DNA from: Nymphaea colorata
Taxonomy: Eukaryota; Streptophyta; Magnoliopsida; Nymphaeales; Nymphaeaceae
Reading direction: 5' to 3'
Assembly: GCF_008831285.2 (NCBI RefSeq)
Contig: NC_045141.1
Span: 19,092,848-19,156,847, forward strand
DNA length: 64,000 bases
Positions 25,921 through 39,129 of this stretch are shown here, piece by piece (the first letter of the stretch is position 1; every line of letters begins with the position of its first letter). Under the pieces are notes generated by a model. That model was not told the DNA's origin. It searched no databases and saw only the letters and a program-made list of their open reading frames with translations. The position numbers were made by a program, and so were the translations under genes.

Positions 25921-26970
25921 TCTCAACCTTTTGTGTGTTGTTGGTAGCTCTTGTCGTGTTGGTGGCTTGACCCACCTAGGAGTTCTACCTTTCACTTGTT
26001 AGACATGAAACTAAGTCGACTTTGCCAACGCTAGTTGAGTTTTTCCAACGACTCGTTTAGGTCCGCAACTTTTTCTTTTCTCATTTCAAAATTTTATTTA
26101 AATCTTAATCAATACGTATCCTTCCGTTATATGCAATAAATATGTATAGATATTTATCATGGTATATACAAAAAATAGATTTTTTTTTTTTATTGCATGC
26201 GTTATCGTGCAAATGAAATGCTCATATGCTAATACATATTTAAGCTTTTATATCGCATATGAACTATGTAGTATAAGTTAAACAAAAGAAAGGGACTTAA
26301 AGCAAGGTGGTAAAAGGAGAATGTAAAAGAGTGCCAATATAATGTAGCACGTTTGGGGAGTCATGGTGGTCCTACTGTCATAGTTATAAAGTTTCTCTAA
26401 AGTTTCTGGAGATGTAGACAATTCAACTCACATCTACCACTTTATGGCTCTACCTAAAAAATCAGGTTCTACATTTCAACATGCATTCAGACTTTATTTG
26501 CTTCCGTATAATGGGTGAACTTGTGGCGCGTTGAAAGCGTGTATACCAACGTAGCTCTGGACCCTAAAAACAAGAAAAAGGAGGGAGACTTGACTTTCAC
26601 GCTTAACTACAATTCAAAATTTATTTTCTTTTTAAAACTGAATTCTTATAAGGCTAGTGTTAAGGTCCAATTTGGATCCAAATTAGGTGTCAAAGTCTGA
26701 TTTGGATTTTGTTATGAAATTGTATACCAAATCTAAGTCCGGATATTAGTCTCATCAGATACAAAAAAAAAAAAAAATCGTGACTCACCTGGATCATCGA
26801 GTTCATATGAACTGCAGCCGCCGGCGTTTGCTCGCCCTCGCCGACCTGCACATTTACACCGCACAATGTATGACGGCAAAATGGTATATACTTGTGGATC
26901 TCCAAGCTCTACCTCATCTCGGCAAACAAAAGAAGTCAATGTAAACAATCACATCAGATTGATGGCTTCA

Positions 26971-27020
26971 TCTCTCTCTCTCTTTTATATATATATATAT
27001 ATAAGAGAGAGAGAGAGAGA
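26971..27020. repeat. Near-perfect palindrome (TC)n-TTT-(TA)n-A-(AG)n
   Basis: A TC run, a central TA run and an AG run read almost the same on both strands over about 50 bp, so the stretch could form a hairpin or cruciform. It lies upstream of GT90 copy 2. Confidence 0.9.
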
Positions 27021-27411
27021 TATAATGATTTGTAAAAAGTCAAGAACAAAACCAGACCTAAGTATTAATGTCTAAAGTTTTTCGGGGGGTTATACATATT
27101 TAAGTTTTTATATCGCATATAAACTATGTAGGATAAGTTAAACAAAAGAAAGGGACTTAATTTGTTTCCCTTTACCGCAAAGGGTGATGGGAAGGTGGTA
27201 AAAGAGTGCCAAGTTGAAAGTACCACGTTCGGGGAGTCATGGGGGTCCTCCTGTCCTAGTAATAAAGTTCCCGGAAATGTAGACAATTCAACTCACATCT
27301 ACCTCTTTTCTTTTTGGCTCTACCTAAAAAATCAGGTTTTCTAGATTTCAACATGAATTCAGACTTTATTTGCTTTGATAGTGCATAGATAAAATGATAT
27401 TACATCTCTCT

Positions 27412-27414
<3 letters not shown>

Positions 27415-27500
<86 letters not shown>
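27415..27500. repeat. (TA)n(GA)n microsatellite in the copy 2 promoter
   Basis: About 45 bp of TA and 40 bp of GA, ending 190 bp before the copy 2 start codon. Confidence 0.95.
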
Positions 27501-27503
<3 letters not shown>

Positions 27504-27689
27504 TTGGTTGTTCGTGAAGGTTTCCTTTATCTCTAGTTTCTTTCTATGTATATTAGAAAAGTTTGTGTTGTAGAAGGAAATTTTGGGGGGTGAATTATGA
27601 CAGAAGAGCGCGAACAGGGGAAAAGAGAGAAAGAGGGAGAGGCGAGGGCAGTCTGAAGAGTCCGGTGCAGGCCTAGCATCGAGGGTACG

Positions 27690-30202
27690 ATGGTATTGAA
27701 GAGGCCTTCGCCGGTGTCAATCGCCATCTCCGTCATCCTGCTCCTTGGTGTCCTCTTCGCCGGCTTTCAGTGGCTGGACCAGGTAACCAATCTCTCTCTC
27801 TCTTCTGTCTTCTGTAAAACTTCAGGCTTGATCGACGACTACCCACAAGTGTTGACTGGTGGCTAAGTCTGAAAAATTTTCTGGCAAGAGCACATTTCGC
27901 AGGTTTTGATATATAACACAGCAAATATTTAGAGATATTAGTTTGAATATAAAGTAACGATGAGCAGCTGGTGTGGGCAACCATCTGTGGCTCCACCCCT
28001 CTTGTTGACTCTAGGCGCTCGCTCACATCAACGGCATTAGGATTTGGATTTGGACTAGCTAATTCCGTTCTTATCCTTTGAGCATCTTATCTTTTCTATT
28101 GGAATGATCAAAACCACAAAAATGATTCAACTCCAGTAAAGAAAGAACTTATATTCATATTATTTTATTCGAAATCACCAATCGATAGGGGGAAGATATA
28201 CATGGGTTGCTTTTATTTCGCTGGAACAGATTCTTCACTTTCCCTATATGTTTACGATTACCAATTATGAAGAAGAGAATAGAGTTCCATCTCCGGGGAC
28301 AAGACGACGCCATGTGAGGCGTTCTTCCTTTCCCTCTCCCTCTTCGTTCATGGGCAAGATTGTGTTTTTTTTTTCTTGTATTTGACTGTGATATTAGTTC
28401 ACTTTAACAGATTATCCTTATGAACATGAAGATATATTGGTCCTGGTCAAGTAGAACTAAAGAAGGAAGACTTGGGAAACTCGAAACGTGATGGACGGAT
28501 TTGAGGAAAGCTAATAAGACTATGGAACATCTCTAAGAACAAAGTAGGAAGAGATTTCAATATCTTCATATTTATTCATTTCAATTTTTTATAAAGTTGA
28601 TGTGTCATTAGAATAGATTTGTCAATTTAAAATACAACTTTTGCTAAAGTTGATATCGTCATTAAAATAGATTTGTCAATTAAAATAAGCCATAGGAAGG
28701 AATCAATCAAAGGCTTTCTAAATCCCGAAATTTTATTGGTGGGGGCAGCCCATTTATGCAGGCAAGTGGTACTTCTTTCGAAACCCGTCTGGCCTGACCC
28801 ATTCAAGCGACGATTTGCTAGCACCTCCAGAAGCAGCGGAGGACTTTCGGGATGTTTGCGCCAACACGACTACTACACCGGAGGTCCGGCAATTCCCGCC
28901 CGGTCCCTCCTGCCCGGACTATTTGAGGTGGATCCATGAAGACCTCCGGCCCTGGAACCGGAGCGGTATCACCCGAGAGATGGTGGAGTCCGGAGAGAAG
29001 CTCGCCGACTTCCGGCTGGTCATCGTCGGTGGAAAGGCGTACGTGGAGACGTACCGGAGATCTTTCCAGACGAGGGACTTGTTCACCATCTGGGGCATCC
29101 TTCAGCTCCTCAGTTGGTACCCTGGCCGCATTCCAGATCTTGATCTCATGTTCAACTGCGGTGATGTCCCAATGGTCCTTGCCGCGGACTACCAGCCAAA
29201 TGAAGGGCTCATGCCACCCCCCGTGTTTCACTACTGTGCTGATGACGCCTCACAAGACATTGTCTTCCCCGATTGGTCCTTTTGGGGCTGGTAATTTGTG
29301 TGTGCATGTGTCTTATAGTGAGTAGAAGTTCTTTTATGTATATATATACATACATTGTGTATCAGGGCAGAGGTGAACATAAAGCCATGGGAGCCGCTGG
29401 TGAAGGAGCTGAGAGCAGGCAACAGAAGGAGGAAATGGAAGGAGCGGGAGAGAAGTGCTTATTGGAGGGGGAACCCATACGTGTCTGGAACCCGGGAGGA
29501 CCTTCTCAAGTGTAACCTTTCCGAGTCCCATGACTGGAACGCGCGACTTTATATCCAGGTACAATCTCCATACAGTATTCATCCCGGTACCTCCATTATT
29601 GAGCTTGGGAGGAAGAAACCGATCGATCACCCTACATACATATGATCGTATTTTGCTTTATCTAATCTTAAATGGTACATCATTTAATTATTTATGTTCA
29701 TTTAATTATTTCTACAAGCCCAAAGAAAAGAAGAAAAAGCACGATATGCCATTGGCTTGACTAGCGCAACTGTCTTGGTTGATCAAGTGAGTTGGAAATG
29801 AGGAGGATGAGGAGAAGGGGGTTTAACTTTAAATAAAGGACTGGCTAGAATTGCAAATTTTGGAATTTGTCCCAAAAAGAATGTGACGTTGCTGCAAATT
29901 GCGATTTTCATTAATAGCATTGGACCAACTATGCAACCAAAACCTTGATTCTATTAAATGTAAGACATTATGTTGAAGGTAAGGCCAGGTTGGCGAACAG
30001 CTAGCGTCTCCATGTTGTTCAAAGAAGTCCCTATCCCAACCAGTGAGGATAGTGGGTTAAGATTTTCATAATTAATAGCATTCAACCAAGCTGATTGTAA
30101 TTAACAAGCCGGTGGAGTTAATTATATATATATATCAAACACATCGGTCATTCCCAAAAATAGACTGTAAATAATGCGCTAAGACTGTAAATAATGCACG
30201 CC

Positions 30203-30233
<31 letters not shown>

Positions 30234-31887
30234 CCAAGCCTTCTTGTTTTTGTCATCAAACTGTTGTTTTTAATATTACCCCACTAATTTTGACGCATTT
30301 TTGTCCAATGATTGAAACGTTAATCATTGTTGGATGTAGACTTGTGTTGACATCCCTATGAAACCCGGGTCACTGTTTTAAGGCCAAATATTAAAAACTT
30401 GTTAACAATATACTTAGTTTCTTATGAAAAACAAAAAAAAACAAAATTATGTTACATGACATTGTATTGCAGAATTGGGACGAAGAAACTCAACAAGGAT
30501 TCAAGCAATCAAACCTAGCAGATCAATGCACTCACAGGTCGGACTCTGCTTCGTCTCGGTAAGTGTATCGATAGAACATGTGTTCCGGAGCTGATGGAAT
30601 TGTTTGAAACACTGTGCATTCAGATACAAGATTTACGTGGAAGGGGTTGCATGGTCGGTGAGCAGAAAATACATACTGGCATGCGACTCCCCAACTCTGT
30701 CGGTGAAGGATCGATACTACGACTTCTTCTCCAGGTCCCTCCAGCCGGGCCAACACTTTTGGCCCATAAGCGCTGATAACAAATGCCCCTCCATCAAGTT
30801 TGCTGTTGACTGGGGGAACAGCCATCCGCAAAAGGTAAATACTCATGAGACTTCTGTTTCGGTTGAAGCATGATCGCCATGTACCGGCAAAGCATATTGG
30901 CCTTCAAGTTTATAAGGAAGGAACATGATCATAGGGGCTGTCCTGCAGCATTGACAATCGATTGTGAGTGTTTTATATGAAACTGCCCCAAAGATGAGGC
31001 TAGATTAATAATGTCTCTTAAATCTGCATGTTCAATGAATTTACCCTAAAATTAAAGTAGTTTCATAAAATAAAAATACTACAGCAAGTGCGCCATGAAT
31101 CTACCTAATTTTTTCAAACAAATTCATAAAACCCTCATATGTTGCCAAAAGGCCCTTAGGATAACATGTTTTCATGTAAGTTATTTTTTTATATTTTAGA
31201 GTATTGTTTGTAATTATTGACGCGTGCATCAACATTTTATGGTGCATGGTTGCTAAGTTTTTGCTCAATTAATTTGCCTTAAAAATTTACATTTATGCAA
31301 CAAATGTTTCAAATGAAAGAGCATGCGCTAGCCAATCTCTTCCAGCTTCATATCATATCAGATGAAATTTTTTAATTTCTTAGTTTGGCAAGTGCGGGAC
31401 ATATATGATTGTTAAATGTGCAGAAAATGGAAGCTCTGCTGCAAAAATTATAATGAAGTCCTCATGAGTTGCTCCGTTAGTTCTTTATGGTATAATCAGA
31501 CCATGAACTGTACTTGGTTAAGCACTTTTGAATTGCACCATGCAGGCTCAAGAGATTGGGAAGGCAGGAAGCAGCTTCATTCTGAATGATCTGCGGATGG
31601 AGAATGTATATGACTACATGTTTCACGCTCTAACTGAATATGCAAAGCTGTTGAGGTACAAGCCCACCATACCCTCGGCGGCAAAGCCCGTCTGTTCGGA
31701 ATCCATGGCTTCCACTGAGAGCGGGCGGGTGAAGGAGTTCATGATAGAATCGAAGGTAGAAGGACCACGAAACGCAGGGCCTTGTGCTCTTCCTCCTCCC
31801 GATCCCGCTGCAATCGAGTCACTGATGAGAAGGAAGAAGGAATCCGTGGAACAAGTAGAACGATGGGAGCGAGAAGCTAGGGACTGA
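27690..31887 (+). CDS. GT90 (DUF821/CAP10) glycosyltransferase, array copy 2
   Basis: Six exons: 27690-27782, 28749-29290, 29366-29558, 30473-30537, 30624-30834 and 31546-31887, giving 481 residues. The structure and phases equal copy 1. The N-terminus MVLKRPSPVSIAIS leads one membrane span. The CAP10 signatures are intact, including MFNCGDVP with the cysteine that copy 1 lacks, DWSFWGW, AYWRGNPYV and FKQSNLADQCTHR. Intron 1 is 966 bp, shorter than in copy 1 (1381 bp) because of a deletion after the donor. The last exon is identical to copy 1 for its first ~270 bases, then ends early with TGA (ARD-stop) where copy 1 reads on for six more residues. The function is inferred from the family: a Golgi/ER sugar transferase with unknown plant acceptor. 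Confidence 0.88.
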
Positions 31888-33554
31888 CGGAACAAAGGAA
31901 CATATCCCTTGTGCTGTTTGATGTGTCCCAACTTGGGCCCCTAATTTAACAGTGCTGGTTATGTACGCACCCGGGTTTTGTTGACTAAAATGTCTTCATT
32001 AAAGTAAGGAAAGAAAGACGTTTGAAAAAATAGTTTGAAAAAGCAATTTTTTTATTCTTTGCAGCACAAAAAGTTGATATCCTAGGAGTTTAAAATAGAA
32101 ACTGACAGCCTACCCTATCAAAGATGATTTCTTTATGTGACTTGTTGCACAAAATATTTCGCTTATACTAGACAAGCCAACTGGGTAAACAATTCCTAAG
32201 TTTTTGGAGCTAGGACTTAATTATCATATATGCGGTGTATATATGCTTCTTTTGGGACTTAAAGGCCAAAGCAATGGGAAGAATTTCCTAATGATCAACA
32301 AATCGCATCTGGTGCTTATACATAAAGCAACAACGGAGACATGCATGGGAAACGTTCATGGTAATGTTTAAACGACATTTACTTCTAACGACGGAGGAAA
32401 AAGGGAAAAAGATCAGCTATTTTAAGTCTACATCTATACTAATATCATGGTGGTGAAGTCAAATATTAAGTCGCCCCGTGAGTTCATTCTCAACAACGCT
32501 AAGGCTATAGCCTCTAGCATCCGCTCCTGACTAATAACCTACAATTTCTCCTTGTGAACGACTTAATTTTCGCATGACATACAGTGAAATAATGAATGAC
32601 GACGTTGCACCATGCAGACACTTGAAATATTATTGAATTTAACTTTGGAGGTTGTTATTGGTACCTTATCTAGGCATCCTTGAGCAAGGGAAAACCAATT
32701 CAGTTCACTTTTTCTATAATCTTCCCTTTATTGACATTAATTTGCTGAAGCATGAATCGGTTTAGAACATGCTACAGTTCCTTGAGTGAGGTGCCGCCCA
32801 CAGTAGATGCATTACGGGCCACACATGCCAAAAGAGCACGGCTGATTAATTAATTCATCATTGGCAGAGAACGATATTGAAGTTTCTTGTCTCCATTTTG
32901 ATCTCTCAGCTACGTAGCGGCAAATCGAAGTTTGGATAAATTATGTTATTGAAGCCCTTACATCTCGTGTAGATTAGTATGACATAGTTTAAATCTGTAG
33001 CTGACTGAATCTAAGCTGAGAAATAAATCAATGAGACACTGATTTCGATACAGTATTTGAAGTCCCTCTGAAGGGATTCTAACATCCTGCGGCACGATAA
33101 TCGTGATCGTTCTTCCTCTTGGATGTATCCATCTCATGAGATTTCTGTTTACGAGGAGATCAGATTAGAAACTAAAAAGAAAGCATTAAACGAGTACCGT
33201 ATCGATAGAACAAAACTAAGAAATAACTCATGGACAACATGAAGGAAAAGTAAAACAGGAATTGTCCATATATGCCAATTTGAATGGCAACGTTAATAGA
33301 TGACAAAGGTTTTGGATCTGATGTGACATGTTTTTTTGTTGATATGATAAAAGATCAATGATCATGGTTCATCAAACTAAGTATCTTCGCTCAGATCTAG
33401 AATTCACATTTGACATCATTATTTTATTTAGAAAGTGTTAGATTTAACATTGGAGAAAGAGGGTCTGATCTTAAATCCATGGTTTTGAAATACCGATAGT
33501 CTTGAATCTAAGGCTTTGAAACACTCCCTGAACATGTTTGAGCATAGTGGAAGA

Positions 33555-33840
33555 TGGCTTTGAATCATCTCATTAATGGTCTCTCTTTATAAACCCTTGT
33601 TAGTGCGTGTGGGACTTCAGGTTTGGGTGTTGAAACTGGCTCTGATACCACTATAACAAACTGACCCATTCCTAGGCTCGGGCTCCTGGTTCGACGGATC
33701 CCAACCCGCCTCGGCTCCAATTCTAAAAAGGTTAGAAAGCAATACAATCATCTCATTAATGATTTTTCTTTATAAGTCCTTGAAGATCACTAACAATCTT
33801 TGATACAAAACTAAATTTTTGCGATGTTATCTCCAAAACT
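33555..33840 (-). mobile_element. TRIM/LTR-retrotransposon remnant
   Basis: On the minus strand, TGGTATCAGAGCC (complement of 33630-33642) is a plant tRNA-Met primer-binding site next to a GC-richer block. The words AATCATCTCATTAATG occur twice here (about 33557 and 33747), and related text recurs in copy 4 intron 1 at 45140-45420. No ends or target duplication could be fixed, so this is a fragment call. Confidence 0.45.
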
Positions 33841-34565
33841 ATAAAATGAAAAAGAAAAAGAACACATTTTTCCATGGACCCAATAATCTGATGTGGTCTC
33901 GTGGAACACATGAAACAGTGTGTTCTTTTTTCCGGGTCATGAAGGAGGATAATTCCACGTATTGAGAGGGTTGAAGGCCCCTTCCTTTTCTTGTTCCGCG
34001 GTTCAGAACTGCGACGGTGCCTGAGAATGTGCCCATGATGCTGCAGTGTGTGTTCCTTTTCAATCATGGACACATGCCACCGACAAATGGTGTGTAGGGC
34101 AATACAAACAACTAAGGCTGGCAAACTAGGCCTCATAAACCAATAGGACTTAGTCGGAGCACTTTTTTTTTTTACTCTCAAAAAACATATATACAAGGAA
34201 GCTAGGGACAAAACATATATATAAGGTCTCTAAATTTGTAACTATGACAAGAACTACATGTGGCTAAAAGCCTAAAATGCACTTAGCAAAAAAACAAAAA
34301 AAAGTCAAATAAGTTTAGTACGTCTACCAAAAAACAAAAGTACCTTATAATTTCTTTTGTTGATAACATTTTATTTACATGTATTACCCATCCAATAATC
34401 AAGATTCGTTGATACATTGGCACCACAAAATAACTGGCACCTTATATTCAACACCATTTTTTTCTTTAGGACTTCCTTTATCTTTCTTTTCCTCTGTATA
34501 ACCATCAACCCACTCTAAGATTGTTAGATACTAAAGGCGGAGAAGAGATGTGAAAAGCTAGCATT

Positions 34566-34580
34566 TATATATATATATAT

Positions 34581-34613
<33 letters not shown>
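34566..34613. repeat. (TA)n(GA)n microsatellite
   Basis: Short TA run followed by GA, in the same position as 24769-24832 in spacer 1. Confidence 0.9.
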
Positions 34614-34616
<3 letters not shown>

Positions 34617-34789
34617 TAATACCGTAAAGTTACTTTTGAATGAATAAATCATCAACTGAGTTAATTCAAAAGTAAGGCTTTAAGGATCATCAATATGTAA
34701 GTTAATCCAAAGACCAAGCTTTTCATTTGTCATATGAACAAAGTTTACAAAACTGAGTTTTTAATCAGGGTTTTAAGAAACTGAGTTTT

Positions 34790-35470
34790 CACAAAACCAA
34801 GTTTTTTGAGGGCCTTCATGTCTTGAAACATACACTGTCCAACAAGATACCTTAAATTGCAATGTCCCTTAAAAATAATTGACCACAGTAGATACACAGC
34901 ACATGCACAAAGTCATTCACATATATTTCGGCTTCTTCGTACAAATTCTGCAAGGAGAAATAACAATACGATTTCCTCCTCACTCTCGACCGCAAAAAAC
35001 AAAGAAGGGGATGGAGAAAAGGGTTGCAGACTCCCTTTTTCTCAATCAAACAGAGAGACAGGGAGAGAAACTGACGGAAAAAAAAAAAAAAAGGAAGGGA
35101 ACAACGGAGCGCTTCCAAAAGAAAAGAAAAAGTGGAAAGTCGCAGCTCTTCCTTCTGCCTTGTCCAGTGCAGAACCAGAAACGAAGAGAAAAGGAGGCGC
35201 ACCACTTCCCCGACGGGAGAGAAAAAATGATAGGAGAATGAAATAAAGAAGAAAAAGCAAAATGATAACGAGGAAAAGGGGTGGTGGCCGGACCACCACG
35301 TGGCTGCCGCTGTAGCCGCTCGCCGCCGGTTGCCGATAAAAGACAGAGGGAGAGAGAGAGCGAAGGTGAGAAGTGAAGGGGCGAATCGTTGTCTGCCTCT
35401 GCCTCTTTCCTCTTCTGTCCCCGATCATTTTATGAAATGCCCAAATCAGGCTTGTTAACTTCTTCTTCTT
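34790..35470. repeat. Array repeat segment A, copy 3
   Basis: It matches 16225-16960 for most of its length, including the TCGGCTTCTTCGTACAAA word, the CTCGACCGCAAAAAA region, the GA-rich tract and GCCCAAATCAGGCTTG. Small indels are scattered through it. It lacks the hAT-like insertion of copy 2. Confidence 0.8.
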
Positions 35471-35639
35471 ACATTTAGTCCCTCCAAATATGCTTTTTAC
35501 CCTCCCTCTCTCTACATTAAAGGTGGACAATAGGGCCGATTCTTACCTACCTAACGAGTAGTTGGCCGCCGGACTTAGACCGGTTGTTTGACGTTTAAAT
35601 TTGAATTGCCTGATAAAAACAACTCATGGCCTGACTTAA

Positions 35640-35671
<32 letters not shown>

Positions 35672-37242
35672 CCTTCGGTTTATCAACAATGACTCTTTAA
35701 AAACTTTTTTTGTGTTTCGAAAACTTTTACCATGTCTCCAAGTGGTTTCAATATATTAAAACATAAAATGTTAAAATTTTTAGGACAGACATCAAATCGA
35801 GTATCCGACCAATATGAAATTGATGGTCAAGCCCAGCCCAATATTTAAGCAGACCGAACTTATGTTGCCAAGATGGGCTTCGAACCAAACTTGAGCCCAA
35901 CTTTGTCGAGCCTTGCGTTGGGACAATCAACCTAACCTTACTGTACAGATTCACATCACACAATCAGGTTCATAAATCTTGCACACTTGTAGCCTTTACA
36001 TGTTTTATATGCAAAATGAGAAGATGCCATACTAAAAAGGGCCTTTTTGCTTTTCATGATCTTAGCGTATCGCCAACAAGAATTAACGGCAAACAATGGT
36101 TTTAAGTTTTTAACTTGGAATGAAATATATAGCCAATTTTTTCTTAAATTATAAAAGACGCTTACTTTTAGTAAACCAAAGTTTTTCTCAATTTTGCGAC
36201 AATATCTTGTCGGCCTTTTTTTTTTTTTTTTTGTTTAAGGTAGACAGTAATTGGACAGAAAAAAGGGGGGAAAAACGTACAGTTGAAAAAATCGTGGATA
36301 ATTTTTCTAAAGTTTTTCAAAGATTATTATTTATTTCCACCATTGACCACTTCAATTAACCCAAGAAGGCGACTTGTCATAGGAAATGTCCCAATCAACC
36401 ATAATGACATAATATAATTGACTCAGTTCAAAATCACAAAACAATTTTACTCTTGATCTCATATCAAATGATCGAAGCATTTCATAAAATGGGATAACAA
36501 GCAATCTTTTAAACGACTAAAAAGTAAAATAAAAAATTCCTCTACGGCTCCTTCCAGTCAATAAAGCGGGCGAGCCACGTGTTGATGAACTTGACCCAAC
36601 TAGAGTTGCACCAAAAAGTCAAGAAAACATCTTTCTTTCAAATATGTATATATATATATATATATAAAGGCAAGAACAAAATCAGACCTTTTAAGTATTA
36701 ATTAATATATAATTTTTTTAATCCAACCTTATCAACTTAAAATATGTTGATGCAAAATATATATTAAGTTGATCATTTTTGAACTTTAAAAGTGTTGTTT
36801 TAATAAACAAAAACGAATGGCCCCATACCATTTCAATAATAGAAAAATCAACATCCGTCATGAAAACATATTGATTCAAAACATGTTTTATATCAAAATA
36901 TTTTTTATAAATATATTGAAATATTTATATTTTATTTAAAATAAATTTTTAACAAAAAAATTAAACGGTCTTGTTTTTATTCCTAGCTCATTGGACTGGT
37001 TTTCATGTATTTATATACGGGGTTGTTCGTGAGGCGTCGCTTGTGTGGGGCACGGCATTTCCTTTATCTCTAGTTTCTTTCTATGTATATTAGAAAAATT
37101 TGTGTTGTAGAAGGAAATTTTGGGGGGTGAATTATGACAGAAGAGCGCGAACAGGGGAAAAGAGAGAGAGGAAGAGGAAGAGGAAGAGGAAGAGGAGAGG
37201 GCAGTCTGAAGAGTTGGGTGCAGGCCTAGCATCGAGGGTACG
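35471..37242. other. Upstream region of GT90 copy 3
   Basis: No supported gene. AT-rich, with (TA)n at about 35640-35671 and 36650-36665. The last ~200 bp before the copy 3 start closely matches the copy 2 leader (ATTAGAAAA-TTTGTGTTGTAG, GACAGAAGAGCGCGAACAGG). Confidence 0.55.
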
Positions 37243-39095
37243 ATGGGATTGAAGAGGCCTTCGCCGGTGTCAATCGCCATTTCCGTCTTCCTGCTTCTTG
37301 GTGTCCTCTTCGCCGGCTTTCAGTGGCTCGACCAGGTAACCAATCTCATCTGTCTTCTGTAGAACTTCAGGCTTGCTGATAGACACGGTCATCGTTTTCC
37401 TTGCTTCCGCACGATGGGTCAGCCATCGTTACACCATCCTGCTTCTGATTCATCTCTTCTCTTGATTGCCGAAGACCTCTCTCTCGATCTGTTCTGATCT
37501 CTTTAGATTAGGGACAATTTCTTGTTGATTCTTCTTGTTAAGATTTCATATTGCAGCTATTTTCATAGCTAGACGCCAGTATTCTATATTGATATTCCAC
37601 CACTTTATCTCCAAGAGGATACAATCACACAAATACATATAGCCGCTTAGAATCCTCCACCTGTAATCAAGATGAATCATCCCCACTGTTTTCCTCTTTT
37701 TTTTTTGTTTTTGCCTTGTTGTGGACGTGTATAGAAGAAAGCCAAGAAAAAAGAAGCCCCGCTAGGTTGATTTTCTATGAAACTACCAAACGATCGACGA
37801 CTACCCACCATTGTTGACTAGCAGTGGCGTCAAAAAAATTTTCTGAAAGCGGCATCTTTCACAGATTTCGATATGTGAAGGAGCACTCGAATATACACAA
37901 ATATTTTAAAAATAGTAATTTAAAAATAGAAAAACAAACCTTGAAGAGCTAATGGCAACTATACGTGGCTCCCCTCTCTTGTTGATTCTAAACGCTCACA
38001 TAATTGCTTGGAAATCAGCCATCGATCGACGGACAAGGGTTGCTTTTATATCGCTGGAACAGATTCTTTACACTTTCCCTATCTGTTTACGATCGCCAAT
38101 TGCGAAGAAGAGAATAGAATCACGTCTCCGGGGATAAGACAACACCATGTGAGACGACATGCCGCGTTATGAAGGTAAGCAGTGAACGGGTTAATCTCTC
38201 CCTCGGGAGTCCCGCATCTCCTCTCTCTGTCTTTCTGATTGGTGGGTGGATGAGATAATGCGTCCAATTTCATATTTCGATCGTATTTGGATAAGAATGT
38301 TTCGAGTCATGCTTTTCTACCTAGCTAGTGAGAGATTCTGCGCTAAAAGTTTTCTAGAAAACATTCAATCTTGTTTTGGCAGATATCTGAATACAGTGGC
38401 TGAAATCTTCTCACTATCTTGAACTCCGTCACAACCACGCTTAATATGTGGCATGTATGTTGTGAGAGCTTGGAGGATTTCCCTGTTCAAACCCAAAGGT
38501 AAAAATCTATAAAATCCTAAGAAATCAGGATAATCCAGTGCTACTGCACTTTTTGGGCATTTGAAATCCGAATACAACTCGACATCATATGAATAACTAG
38601 CAATAGCAATTACTAGATCGTCGAATTCGGAGCAGCTGATTTTTAAAACAGGATTTGAAAACATAGCTGGTCTCACTCTGCTTTTCAAGATCAGAGCTTC
38701 AACTCGGTTCCGTTCTGTATCAGTACCCAAACTTGTCTGCATCTTTGCACACAGTGATTTGGGTGCGAATCAGCAAAGGAGGTCTTTGCATAGCGGTCGT
38801 CAATTTGGCTGTTGTTTTTCATGTTCAAGAAACTAATGTCATGGATGTAAGTTTCACACAAAAAAAATTCGAAGATTATATAAAAGTAAACTTTGTTTCA
38901 TGTATAATTAAGATTATAAGCTGAAAAATGTGGTTTGGAAGTTTCAAATTCCCCATCAAATCATATATATGCATTGAAAGTAAAAACACGGTTCTTTCGT
39001 CGATTATTGAGTTTGCCAACGTATGGGTCACATATGTGTAGTTATTTCTACATAGGACATGCATATAATTTCTTTTTTTTTTTTTGTGTGTGTGC

Positions 39096-39129
<34 letters not shown>

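Larger units (their letters stand above)
31888..34789. other. Spacer 2 between GT90 copies 2 and 3, with exon-less copy-4 relics
   Basis: No gene. 32280-32900 is nearly identical to spacer 1. About 33300-33550 matches the copy 4 promoter (about 44040-44285; for example GAGGGTCTGATCTTAAAT). 33840-34460 matches copy 4 intron 1 (about 44820-45720; for example ACCAATAATCTGATGTG-like and TTTAGTACGTCTA). Between them, where copy 4 has exon 1, a TRIM-like remnant sits instead (33555-33840). Confidence 0.7.
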
